Of a DNA stretch of 64,000 nt, positions 11,440-22,622 are shown in pieces. Both the position numbers and the translations under genes were made by a program. Location of the stretch: the NCBI GenBank assembly GCA_027625915.1, contig JANTQA010000063.1, positions 558,001 to 622,000 on the forward strand. Reading direction: 5' to 3'. The DNA is from Anaeramoeba flamelloides (Eukaryota; Metamonada; Anaeramoebidae). Within the stretch, counting starts at the first letter, position 1. Every line of letters begins with the position of its first letter. Below the pieces are notes generated by a model that did not search any database, was not told the origin of the DNA, and saw only the letters and a list, made by a program, of their open reading frames with translations.

Positions 11440-12120
11440 AATAATTTATCGTTTTTGATATGTAAATCTAAAATTTTTTTTTAGATTCAAAATCTTGTTT
11501 TATCAATTTAGAATTCTTAACTTCAATTATAAAAGAAAAACTATCAAATAATAAATTGAAAAACAAAATGAATTTGTGAAAATGTTATAATAAATATTTA
11601 ATTATCTACTAAAGATTTAAAAGCACTTTCAAGAGTTAATGTATAATTTTCTATTCAAAGGTTATTCCGCTTTCCTAAAAACATAATATTATTTATATGG
11701 ATTAATAACTTATAAACTTTATTTTTTAACAAAATTGACAATTAAGTGCTCTATTTTTTTTTTATATACCCTTCTAATTTTAAAAAGACTTTATCTGTTT
11801 GTTTTTTAATCATTTACTTTTTTCAAAAGATCAAATAAAAAAAAATCTTTGAAAATATAAATAAAACTTAAAATTTGGGCTATTCAATGTTATTTAAGAT
11901 GATTTTAATTATCATAAAAAAATTCCATATAAACTTTTTTTCCAGGTAAAGTTCTTGAAGAAAAAATCTGTAATGCTAATTTCAAAAATTGTAACTCAAT
12001 TTATTTGAGTTTTTGGTTTTTATTTATTTTGATTCATAAAATATCAGGTTTTGTATATATTTAGAATAATTTAAAAAAGAATTATTAATCATTTTTAATT
12101 ATTATTTTACTTGAATACTA
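11440..12120. other. Gene-free AT-rich stretch
   Basis: No exon, RNA gene or repeat copy recognised between the mariner-like MITE and the (AT)n run at 12125-12159. Confidence 0.5.
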
Positions 12121-12122
12121 AA

Positions 12123-12124
<2 letters not shown>

Positions 12125-12162
<38 letters not shown>

Positions 12163-12800
12163 AAACTATTTTTCAGTCAAAGTTCCCCAGTTGTACTAAA
12201 TGAAATGCATGTTATTAAGGGGTTTGCATAGATATTAGAAGAAAAATTTTATTTTGGATATTTTCAAAATGAAATCATTTTTACACATTTTTTCACATTT
12301 TTTTTTTTTTTTCCAATTTTTTTTTAGAAACACCTAATTCATTTGCAAAAATTTTTTTTTATTGCAAGATCAATAATCACTTGGTAAAAATGTGTTATTC
12401 TAAGATTATTGAAACCATGGAAATGATTGTTGAGAAATAATATGGATTTCTATTGGAATTTTAGACCATCTTTGATCTAGATATTTGATTAATAAATGTG
12501 AAACAATTTTCACTTCATTCTCATTTCGTTTTACAAATAGAGACCACAAATACCAACATATTTCGTTTTGGTACTTTATTTCAAAAAGAAAAGTATGAAA
12601 AATAAAGTTAAAATTGTTTCCTATTTATTATTCGAATACCAGTAGAAAGTAAAAACGAACAATCTTGTTTTTTCAATGTTTTCCCTAAGAATTTGAGTTT
12701 TTCAATTTTTAAGAAAATTTATTGATTAATTAATTTTCTTTCAGACGTGTATCAAAAATTCTTTGATGTATATTATTCTGCTTTTTTTTTATTTGTTCTT
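12125..12800 (+). repeat. CAGTCAAAGG-end repeat family, longest copy
   Basis: Starts after an (AT)n run (12125-12159) with TTTTTCAGTCAAAGTTCCCC at 12171, then ATATTAGAAGAAAAATTTTA, TTCAAAATGAAATCATTTTTAC, ATTGCAAGATCAATAATCAC and TATTGGAATTTTAGACC. The same blocks in the same order occur at 33690, 47530 and (reversed) 49890-49400. The other end of the element is not defined. No coding frame. Confidence 0.65.
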
Positions 12801-13194
12801 CAAATTTCAATTATATAAAATAATTGATATTTAAAAAAAAAATTAAATTCTATTTGAATGAAACAGAATTAATATATATCTAGGAATTGAGTATATCATG
12901 TTAATAATGATTAATGAAATGGGGTTAAATATAGGAACTTTATGTTAGTTTTAAATTAAATTGAATGTAAAATATGCAATTAATAATAACTGACAAAGAT
13001 TAAATTTTAAAAATTACATTCATTTAGTGAAGTTGAAATATATATTTTCTACATATAAAACAATTATTTTTTTAATTTTATTTTTTTTTAACAATCTCAA
13101 TTTGTTTTGATATTATTATATTATAAATTCTAAATGATAATATAATCGCTTTATAAACACTTAAAATCTTTAATACATGAAATTAAACCTTTGA

Positions 13195-14065
13195 AGTATT
13201 TATTTTTTTAGAAAATAAAATAAAATATGGTTGAGATCCTCAGATAATTTTTTTAGCTTATAAAATGTATGAATTAACCAAACCAAAATAATTTTTTTTT
13301 TTGAGTCTATTTTTTTAAATTCAAAATTTGCATGTTTTCAATATAAAACAAAAAAAAAAAAAATTTTTTTATTAACAATTAAGCGAATTCTTGAAAAAAG
13401 TGAAATATATTTTTGTTTTGTGTTGAAAAGTTTTTATTTTGAAAAGAAAATTTTTTATTTTGTTATTATTTTTTAATTATTAATCTTTCAATTGAAATCT
13501 CAGCTAATAAAATTAATAGATGTATTTATGATTAAATAACTGTTTAATTTGATTGAATTTTAATAAAAATTCATCAATGAAATTCAGAAAAAATCAGAAA
13601 TAATTTTTTTATTCCAAGGGTTTTAAAAAAGTTGTTTTATGATTTTTTAAAAAGGAAAAAAAAAAATTCAAGAATTCTCCATTTTGTAAAATTTTAATAA
13701 CTAATTGTTTGATCATATTCCAAAAAATCGTTATAACAATTCAAATCATTCTTGGAATAAAAAAATTGATTTTGTATTTTGAGGACAAAATTACTCAATA
13801 CCCAAATATCTTCAAGAAAATTTTATTTTGAACAATCGAATTTCATATTAAAATAAAAACCCAATTTCTTTATAAAAAATATAAATGGATTGAAAATTAC
13901 CACTGGTTATATCTATTCTTATTAAAATGATCCCAATATTTTTTTAATCAATTGATTAAATAAATCATTTTTTTGGTTTATCCAAAAAAATAATCTCAAA
14001 AAACAAAAAAAAAATCTTGTTTTTCTTTGAGATTTATTACAATAAAAAAATTTTTTATTGAGTAA
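13195..14065 (+). repeat. 870-bp dispersed repeat, partner at 55650-56515
   Basis: Long direct repeat of about 870 bases. Shared blocks in order: GAGTCTATTTTTT, CAATATAAAACAAAAAAAA, TTAACAATTAAG, TGAAATTCAGA, CGTTATAACAATT, CTTCAAGAAAATTTTATT, AATTTCATATTAAAA, TAAATAAATCA and ATCTCAAAAAA. Similarity is perhaps 70-75 percent by eye. No obvious frame or terminal inverted repeat. The partner lies in intron 1 of the apyrase gene. Confidence 0.7.
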
Positions 14066-14155
14066 TATTGATGGAAATGGATATAAAAAGAATAAAACCT
14101 ATTTATTTTGCTCAAAATAAAATCTTTCTTCAGTGGGTCAAAATACATGTTTTAA

Positions 14156-14905
14156 GGGATTAGCGTCACCATAGATTTCTCTATTATCAAAGTATGTTGT
14201 AATTGGGTGTAAATGGTATTAGTGCACCATGGCTCAAATAGCTCTAAAAAATCTATTATAAATCTTATTGCACAATAAATTATTACATTTTTTATTAATG
14301 ATCACGTTTAAAAAAGTTTCATTTTGAAAAATTTTTTTTTAATTCCTTTACCAAATCTAAAAATAAAAACCCAAAATACAGTATTCGTTTCAGTAGTTAA
14401 TAATTTATATTTAGAACTTCCAAAAGTAACTATTTTTACAATTTTTGAATTTCAGAGATTAACTCAATAATCATCAACATAAAAGTACAAAGACTGATAT
14501 GTTTTGTTTGCTTTTGATAATAATACTTATAGCATCAATATATTTCCATGATTTGAGAAATAATTTGACAAAAAACTTTATTCGTTAATTATTTAATTTT
14601 TAAAAAAAAACGAATTTTTTAGTTACTAATCTACATTTCGCCATAAATTTAAGAAAGATATTTTATGACTATGTAGTCTGAATAATGGTAATTCAATCTT
14701 TAAATTTATGGCGAAATGCAGATTTTATTCTGAATTTGCTGGGTTTTTTACTAATTCATAGATCATTTTTAATTGATTGGATCAACAAATATTACTACTT
14801 TGCAATCAATTTTTTAGAGACATTTGAACCATGTAACACTAATGTGGTTAGGTCCAATAACAACATACTTTGATCCTAGGCTTCTCCTTGGTAGACGCTA
14901 ATCCC
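14156..14905 (+). mobile_element. TTAA-flanked 750-bp element, copy 1
   Basis: TTAA at 14152-14155 and 14906-14909 flank ends GGGATTAGCGTC and GACGCTAATCCC. Subterminal inverted arms follow (CAAAGTATGTTGTAATTGGG versus the mirrored CCAATAACAACATACTTTG). A central inverted motif TACATTTCGCCATAAATTTA pairs with TAAATTTATGGCGAAATGCA. Short frames inside are non-coding. TTAA duplication is the hallmark of piggyBac-type transposases, but no transposase is in the window. Confidence 0.82.
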
Positions 14906-14909
14906 TTAA

Positions 14910-15850
14910 GAGCTGTAAAACACCATTTCAAATTAATATCGGACATATTTCTTCTTGTTCCAATACAACACGACACTCAACACCCAATTTGTAAACCAAA
15001 GTTAAAATCAATTTTGAAAGTAAAATCCATAATAATTTCTGTAAAATTTATATTATTCATGAACTTTGTGAACTTTTTTCATAATTGTTCATAAATTTTT
15101 TTGTTTATCCTTCTCTGTAATTAAAAATTTTAATTCTTTTTTTTGTGAAAAATTTTTCATATTGGATCTTTAATTCAACAAATTTCTTATTGTAGGTTGG
15201 AACTTCAAGAAACCTACACCCTATTTCAGAATGTTTATTACCTGTTTCTTTTATCTTGAATAAAACAAACCTTCGATAAAACAGTAACAAGGCAAGTAAT
15301 TTGAAACCTTAGTTGACAAGGTCTGTCCTTATTACTTTTCCATGAGTTTCTCAAAAGTATTTAATTATTAAATTCTAATGATTTTTTATTTACTTTCAAG
15401 AGTTTTCATATTGAAGGGTATTTCTTTGGGTGTCCAAAAACAAAACAAAATCGTGAATTCTAATCCTATTGGTGTAATTTGTGATCTGAGGGTTGTAAAA
15501 AAGTCAGTAAAAAAAAATATTACAACAGGCTTTCCACCAAAATACGAATTAAATTGGTCTATGTAGAGGATCTTGGTGTATTTAAATAATTAAATTTTTG
15601 TCTGTAAGATACTCAAAATTTGATAAACTTTTCAAAAGAAAAGAAAAGTTCTCCGAGTTCGAAAGTGATTTTAATCAATTTCATTTTTTTCAAATTTACT
15701 TTTTTGACACTTTTATACAACTCTTTTCGAGAAATTATAAACAGAAACATTTGCCTCTTTCCCAAAGGTTTCTTAAAACACCTTTCAACAATCCGAAAAA
15801 ATATTTTCAGAAAAAAAAAAGATAACTTTTGAATTTGCAAAAATACAAAA
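14910..15850. other. Spacer upstream of the homeobox gene
   Basis: Slightly less AT-rich than its surroundings. Modest open frames exist on both strands (minus strand about 15105-15290 and about 15420-15560 has runs of 45-60 codons), but none has a recognisable motif, a convincing start or splice context. Could hold a decayed gene or the 5' untranslated region of the homeobox gene. Confidence 0.4.
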
Positions 15851-15852
15851 AT

Positions 15853-17356
15853 ATGACAGAAAACATAGACAAACAAAAAAAAAGAAAGTTTACTACACAA
15901 AACGAAAGAGAGTACCTGAGAAAAAAATTCATCGTGCATCGGCAGCCAAGTAGGAAGATGCTAGGTGTTATGGCTGAGGAATTAAACTGGCAAAAGAAAA
16001 GGGTTGCAAGATGGTTTTCTAACCAAAGGGCACGAACACCGAAGCAATCGAAATTGCTTGTCGAAATTGAGTCACAAAAGCAAATAATGAGTGAACGAAA
16101 AAAGGTTTTTTCATATTCGACCCAGAATTCTATTGATCGAATAAATTTTTTTAAACAGATAAGGAATTCGATAAATGAAATCCATATCGATCTAAAAAAC
16201 ACAAAAGATGAATTAAAAGATGTTCTCCAGTTAATCAATTCTAATTCTCTTCTTCGTCTTGAAAACAAAATTTATGAAATTGAAAGGCAATTGGTTATTC
16301 AACAAAACAAAGAAGAGAAGTATTTAAATTACTTAAAACCAAAAACAAAAAATGGAAATTTAAATGCAAATGAAAAAGATCAAGAAAAAGATCAAGAAAA
16401 AGAAAAAGAAAAAGACAAAAGACAAGAAAACGAAAAAGAAAACCTGACAAAAAGAAAAAGAACAAGAGAACAAACTTCAAAATTAATGAGTAATTCAGTC
16501 AACACAAGTAATGGGAATATGACTACGGGTGTTAATCGTCAGAATAATCCTCGTAATAATCAAAGCAACAATTTCAAAATGCCAGATATTATCATTAACA
16601 ATGATAATGACAATGACTTTGGATTTAGTGGGACAAAGAAATCTCCAATCGATTCTAGATCAAGAGACTTAACAAAACGTATCTCACAAGTTACCATTTC
16701 GCCACCAAATAATGTCAAATACCCGCTCTCTCAACAAAATGATTTACAAAATCTTGCAATTCACCAAAAGGAAGCAAACCAAAAGCTAAATATCGGCAAC
16801 CAAGGCAATATAAATAGCCGTAATATTATAAATGAAAATCAAAGCACAACACTGGGGTGGGGAATTCCAGATCTTTCAATTGACGAATTTAGCAAAATCT
16901 TTGACGAGTTTAGTAAATCATTTTCTAAAAAACAAAAAGAATTAACCGAGCAACAACAGCCTCCTCCGAAAAAAAAAAAAAAAAACAAGTAAAAGTGGTA
17001 TTGGATTGGGGTATAGTTGGGGAATTCCAGATCTCGATAAAAATGAGTTTAATCAGCTTTTAGCGGATTTCAATAATTCTTTTTCTGATAATAAAGATCA
17101 ACAACAGCAGCAACAAGAACAGAAAATAGCAAATGAAAAAATCAATGAACAAAATATTTTAAAAAAAGATCTTAATATAAATAATGGAATATTATTTGTC
17201 GAAAACGAACAACAGCAAGAGAAAGAAGAGAACGTACCCGTTGAGGAGGAGGGGGGAGAGGAGGAGCTGGTTATTGGATGGGGTATTCCAGACATCGATA
17301 TAGAATCTTTTACTCAATATCTTTCTTATGATACAGATACTAAAATCATTAATTAA
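15853..17356 (+). CDS. Homeodomain protein with three C-terminal WGIPD motifs (one frame break)
   Basis: Start chosen at ATG 15853 (MTENIDKQKKRKF); an upstream TTG in frame is not used. Residues about 10-65 form a homeodomain: KRKFTTQNEREYLRKKF (helix 1), SRKMLGVMAEELNW (helix 2) and KKRVARWFSNQRART (helix 3), with the conserved W, F, N and R that contact DNA. A coiled-coil-like stretch near residues 95-150 and a lysine/glutamate run near 185-205 follow, then asparagine-rich linker. Three copies of a WGIPD motif come after: LGWGIPDLSIDEF at about 16850, YSWGIPDLDKNEF at 17012 and IGWGIPDIDIESF at 17272. The frame open to 16992 stops just after a run of about 15 A; the second and third motifs are in the next frame (+1), which is open directly from the same A-run. 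So one gene with a homopolymer indel, real slippage, or a 28-nt GT..AG intron (16989-17016) that would keep the motif less well. Likely a nuclear transcription regulator. Confidence 0.83.
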
Positions 17357-19840
17357 AATCTTGTTCGATGAAAATCTTGCCAATTGTTTTGTTTGAAAAT
17401 CAAATTCTTATTAACACTTAAAATTGTATAGTTATATCAAGTGATTTATTTTTTTTAAACAAAATATATATACAATAAATAAAGAAATATAAAATATTTC
17501 TAATTTTTTTTTTTTTTTTTTTGTAATACTGCTCATGTTCAAAAATGGTTTCTTAATTTTTCATTATTTTTTGATCAAATTGTGATTTTTTAATTAAGGA
17601 AGTAAGTACATTTAACCATTTTGAAAATTTTTAATTGTGTTAACATTACTGAAAATTATTTTTTGAGTGCCACCAGATATTGAAACTTTGGAACCAAAAC
17701 AACATTCGTTAGTCTATTCGTAAAAAGAACTCAAAGTAATTCAGAGTTGAATCTAAAATTTTTAGAACATTTTTTTTTATTCTATTTTTGGTTTTATTAA
17801 ATTTGGTTTTAGATCAAGAGATGTGTTTATACGAACGATTGAAATTAATCAAGCATTAAACCAAAAAAATATAACTGAAAGGGTGTGCATTTTAAACAAA
17901 TATTTACCTATAGAAGAATAAACACAAAAAATCACTATTCTAAATAAATTTGTTGAAATCAAGAATGAAAAAAAAAAAAAAATCGATAAAAACCTATTTC
18001 TGAAGATTGGTTTTCTGTATTTTCATAGTTTGTATGAATACAAACTATTTTTTTCATTGAATTTCTCGCCCCATTACTATTTATTATTATTTTAAAAAGC
18101 TTTTTGTAACAAATTTGCTTTCAAAATTCTTTTTTAAAATATTTTTATCAAACAAAGCCAAAACAAAGAATACTATTTCAAAAATTAAAATAAAGGGGTT
18201 GAATTCTTGGAATTAAAAAACAGTTACAAAAGATTCAAATCAAAATAATTGAAAAATCCAATAACAAATTTCAATCAGATTCAGAATTATTTTGAGTTCT
18301 CATTTTTAATAGAAAAGAAATAATTATAAAATCAAATGAATTTGTCCAATAAACCCTTATTCTCAAGAAGAATTAAAAAAAATCACCAATTTTCAGAACT
18401 AAAACTAGAATTAGATGACATAAATAAAAATAGGATTTTTAAATTCATTTTGGAAATTCTTTCGATTTTAAAAAGTAATTTGTTTTTCAAAAATTTACCA
18501 AACAAAATTTTTTTCAAAAAGAATTAAAAATAAAACCAAATCAAGAATAAGTAATTGTGTAAAATGTTATTGATAAGACCAAGTAATAAATGATTTTTAT
18601 TTATTTTTTTTTGATCAATTTTTTCATTTTTTTGATTTCCGTTTTTTTATTGGTATGAAAATATCTTTATACTAGGATATATCCTACTTCAGTATTTATT
18701 AAAATATCAATGTATTTGGCTAAAGAAATGATTTGAAGAATTCAGTTTCACATAAATGGTGGCACTCAAAAAATAAAAAATGCACTTACCCCCTTAACTG
18801 TGATACTTTTTCGGTATACGTTAAAGGGTCGGGAAACTTGACATATGTTCAATGTTTTAAGTAACAGTCAATTCCTCTTTATTAACCAGAGATTTTTTTT
18901 TTTTTTTTTTTTTTTTTTGATTTTTGGAGGAGATTTTTGTTGCTCCAAATCACTTCGTTTCCTTTTTAAATATCATAAAATATGACTAAATATATCAATT
19001 ATATTTGTAAGCTACCCAACACTTTTACAAATACTGTGAAATTATCACAGTTATGAAGAAATTACAATTTGATCTAAAAATTCATGAAAAATTCAAAAAT
19101 AATTTTTGAAATGTTTTAGAAGTCAACATAGTAATACAAGAAAAAACCAATTTAAGGTTTATGCTGATAATAAAATTTTGTTAAAAAATTATTTTCTGTT
19201 CAAAAAATTCTTTTATCATTTTGGTTTGTTTTATAAAAAAAATATATTGCTGTTATACAATAAAGAAAAATGATAATTTTTTTGGTTGATTTTAAAATAT
19301 TTTCACTTCAATTATTTAAATGTAATTAGATTAAAAAATTCTATTTTGAAAAATGAAAATTTTATATCTTATTTGAAAATATCAATTGATTAATAGTTGT
19401 ATTTCCATTTTTTTTTTTTTTTTTTTTTTTATTTAAAAGTGAGAAAATTAATTTTCTTTTAGAATTATTGTTTTTTTTTTTTCTTAAATTAGAAAGAATT
19501 ATGTCAATTCTAAAAAAAATTTCATCTCAAAATATATTAAAATATGAAAACAACATTTAAATTTTCTTGATTTTATAGTTTATTCAGAAAATACATAAAA
19601 TTTTATAGATAAAATAGAAAATCTCAAGAGAAAATTCAGATTAAGTTTTTTGTTAATTGAAGAAATAAAATTATTAACAAAGACATTTTTGGTTTATTTC
19701 TTAAATTAAAAAAAGCTAGATACTCTAAAGTATATTAATAAACATCCTAATTTTTAAATTTTTATTTGTAAATTTAAATAAAGAATCATATATATATATA
19801 TATATTTTATCTTTAACCATTGATAAGATAAATAATTAGC

Positions 19841-19871
<31 letters not shown>

Positions 19872-20035
19872 GAATAATATCAAAAATGGTATTATTATTG
19901 TTTTTATTAATTTGATAAATAAAAAGAAAATCTATTTTTTTTATAAACAAAAATAGCATCACATAAATCACCGTTGACTTTTTTAAACGTTTTTTTTTTA
20001 TTATAAAATCCCTAAATTCTCAATACAAATATATA
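17357..20035. other. Gene-free stretch
   Basis: Nothing coding recognised; the frame at 18336-18527 has no motif. Poly-T runs at about 17505-17521, 18894-18918 and 19411-19430; (AT)n at about 19789-19804. Poly(A) signal-like AATAAA at 17474-17486 follows the homeobox gene. Confidence 0.5.
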
Positions 20036-20039
20036 TATA

Positions 20040-20860
20040 AAGTGGGAGGGCATATATTTTTTCATGATATTTAAAAGAATAGAGTAAAAATCTTTGATTT
20101 TAATTTAAATCGTTTGAATTTGTAAAAATTTAGCTATATTTTCTTGTTTTTTCTGTTTATTTCCAAAAATAAATTAATTTTACAGTCAGTTCCACTTTTA
20201 AGGCACAAACTTTCAAAGAAATTTAAGTCACAAAAAAATCTCAAATTAAGGAACAAAATTTGTAATTTTTTTTTTTACAATTTATTTTACTAGAATTTGA
20301 ATTTTGTGCCTTAATTTGAGATTTTTTTTGTGCCTTAAATTTCGTTGCAAGTTTTGCCTTAATTGTGAAACTGACTGTATAATAAAACTGAAAATTCCAA
20401 GAAAACCACTTTTAGGTTTTATTTTTTTTATATTTTGATTTTAAAATAAATATATTACCGAAATAAAAACAAGAATTGAAAAAAAAAAGTTATCTTTTCG
20501 AGGATTTAATAGAATTAAGAGAAAATTTTGATTTTTCTTTAATTCTGTTTCGTGTATTGTTATATTTTCTTAATTGATTTTTATAATTAGAAAATTGATA
20601 TATCTTGTAACAAAAACAAGAAAATAAAAAAAAAAACACATTATCTTTACTTTAGTTTTCTGTTTATTCCAAAAATAAATATATTTTATAAAAAAATAGA
20701 CAATCCCAATAAAAGTGTTATTTTTTTCCACAGTTTAAAAGAATTGACAAGAAAACTTTATAAATTTTCTTTTCATTTCTGAAATTAAAAAAAACTGTGT
20801 TTAGCTTTTTTTTAATTTAAAAAAATTGAATAAAATCAATAATTTTACATAATTATTTTG
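20040..20860. repeat. Worn hairpin cassette interrupted by a mariner-like MITE
   Basis: Contains cassette modules: AAAAGAATAGAGTAAAAATC near 20075, and AAAAGAATTGACAAGAAAAC followed by a mirrored TTTCTTTTCATTTCTGAAATT near 20740-20800. Degenerate compared with the copies at 38.1, 51.3 and 56.7 kb. The TA-flanked MITE at 20183-20377 splits it, so the cassette is older than that insertion. Confidence 0.5.
20183..20377. mobile_element. 195-bp Tc1/mariner-like MITE, CAGTCAGTTCC ends, copy 1
   Basis: TA at 20181-20182 and 20378-20379; ends CAGTCAGTTCCACTTTTAAG and its mirror ending GAAACTGACTG. Nearly the whole element is palindromic: AATCTCAAATTAAGG in the left half pairs with CCTTAATTTGAGATT in the right half. 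Same length as the copy at 28468-28662. Confidence 0.85.
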
Positions 20861-22010
20861 TCTTCAGATTAAATATCGAACATCTTAGGCACATGAAAGT
20901 ACTCTAAATTATTTTAAGCCAAAATTATAATTTCTAAATTTTTCTTAAAAAATTAATAAAGATTCATAATTTTCTTTATCATTTATTAATACTGAAAGTT
21001 AAAAATATTCTTTTTTTTGAATAATATGTCCTTAATAAAATTAAGCACTATTTTTTTCTGATTAATATTTTTCGAAATTAAGTTCATAACTTAATTCCAT
21101 TAACCACTGTGATAATTTTTTTTAGAATAAAAACACTCTCAACTTTTGAATATCGAAAATATTTTTTGAAATTACTGTGCACTTTTTTATTTTTTTTTTT
21201 TGAAAAATTGGGGTTGAGAAAAGTTTGAAATCAAAGAATAAGTTAATATATTAAATTAGAATGGTTTTCCAGAGAGTTTATCTTTTTAGTTGAACTTTTT
21301 TTTTTAATTTTACCATTTAAAACTAAAAAAAAACATTTGAAGACCAAATTAGTGCCTTTTGTGAAAAGAAAATTCACATAATTTAGAATTTGTTTTAGTA
21401 AATGAGTTAAAACAAGATAGTTTATCTAAAAATATACATAATTTCAAGTTCGAATTCAATGATTTTGGCAAAACATGTTTTCAAGAAAAAGTTAAATTCA
21501 AACTTTATTTATTTTAATTTTATCATTTAGTTTTTTTAATTGTATTAATGGAAAGTATTTGATCAGTTTTTCATTTTTAGTATTTTTTGGGTTGTAAGGA
21601 CATATAAAAGAAATATATTAGATTTTAAACTTTTTCAATAAAGTGGAACAATGGATCAAACTGTTAAAAACAATAAATTAATTTCAGAAAAGAGCATTAA
21701 AAGTAAGTTTGGTCTTGAAGTAAACAGATTTTTTCATTCTTTATAAGAATTTCAAGATGTTGTACAATTTTTTCAAAAGTGGAGAAATAAATTTACTTGA
21801 ACAATTTTCTTTATGTTTACTTTTAATTGAAATATTCTTAAAAACTCGATTCACAAAAGTTATTGGTTTTTGTTTCATTGTTATATAATTTTCCAAAACA
21901 AACTTTGGGGTTCTCTCCAAAAAAAAAAGGCTTGCGAAAAATAATAAATGTAAAAATCTATTTCTCAAAGCAAAATCATTTTTTAAGATTCTTCTAATTC
22001 TAATTTTTCA
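20861..22010. other. Gene-free stretch upstream of the PPC-domain gene
   Basis: No exon or repeat copy recognised. The reverse-strand frame 21741-21968 has no motif. The promoter of the PPC gene should lie in the last 100-200 bases, but no specific element can be named. Confidence 0.5.
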
Positions 22011-22622
22011 ATGTCAAGTACGTCAAAGCAACAATCCGAGGATAACTCTGACTCTCAAAACAGCGAAAGCAAAAAATTAATTACTGGTTCAAAATCAGAC
22101 AAAAGCAGCAACTTTTGGAAAAAAATGTTTGTCGTCATACTTGTTATCTTTGTTCTCTTCTCCTTTGTGGTCTCTGTTTATTTGCTTTCTGTTCCAAAAA
22201 AAACAATGGCTGAGCATTACACCTTTCGATTAATCCCAGGTGACGATCTTTATGACAAGATCCAGGAATTTGTAAACAAACACGACGTCAAGGCAGGTGT
22301 TGTTCTTTCTTCAGTTGGCAGTTTAACGCACGTAACAATCCGTTTATCAGATCGCAGCAACTACACCCAATATGATGGCCACTTCGAAATCGTAAGTTTG
22401 ACTGGTACTGTTTCTTCGTATGGATCACACCTCCATATGTCCTTCTCTGATCCAGACGGTGTTACTCTTGGCGGGCATTTAGTTCCTGGTTGTACAATTT
22501 TTACAACTGCAGAAATGGCTATTGCCGCTTACCCTAACGTAGTGTACAAGAGAGAATTCGATCCAAAGTCTGGTTATAATGAGCTTGTTATTAAGCCTAA
22601 ATATGGGATCTGGTGGAAATAA
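22011..22622 (+). CDS. Membrane-anchored PPC (DUF296) domain protein
   Basis: Intronless, 203 aa, ATG at 22011, stop TAA at 22620-22622. Residues 1-35 are serine/lysine-rich; 36-63 are a single hydrophobic segment (FVVILVIFVLFSFVVSVYLL) consistent with a signal anchor. From about residue 70 comes a complete PPC/DUF296 domain: FRLIPGDDLYDKIQEFVN, AGVVLSSVGSLTHVTIRL, GHFEIVSLTGTVSSYGSHLH, SFSDPDGVTLGGHLVPGC and TTAEMAIAAYP. The GSHLH histidines match the metal-binding positions seen in bacterial and archaeal members. In plants this domain is joined to AT-hooks and is nuclear; stand-alone forms are common in prokaryotes. Here it would face the lumen or exterior, so a DNA-binding role is unlikely. 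The substrate is unknown. No introns and bacterial-like domain wording make transfer from a prokaryote possible. Confidence 0.9.
   Translation: MSSTSKQQSEDNSDSQNSESKKLITGSKSDKSSNFWKKMFVVILVIFVLFSFVVSVYLLSVPKKTMAEHYTFRLIPGDDLYDKIQEFVNKHDVKAGVVLSSVGSLTHVTIRLSDRSNYTQYDGHFEIVSLTGTVSSYGSHLHMSFSDPDGVTLGGHLVPGCTIFTTAEMAIAAYPNVVYKREFDPKSGYNELVIKPKYGIWWK

Noticed and set aside
15598-15825. 75-codon frame just upstream of the homeobox gene as an extra N-terminal exon
   Set aside because: No in-frame join, no motif, lysine/phenylalanine-rich composition typical of chance frames here.
16989-17016. 28-nt GT..AG intron in the homeobox gene
   Set aside because: Very short compared with the other introns here (131 nt and up), and the unspliced +1 frame already reads smoothly through SGIGLGYSWGIPD; kept only as an alternative.
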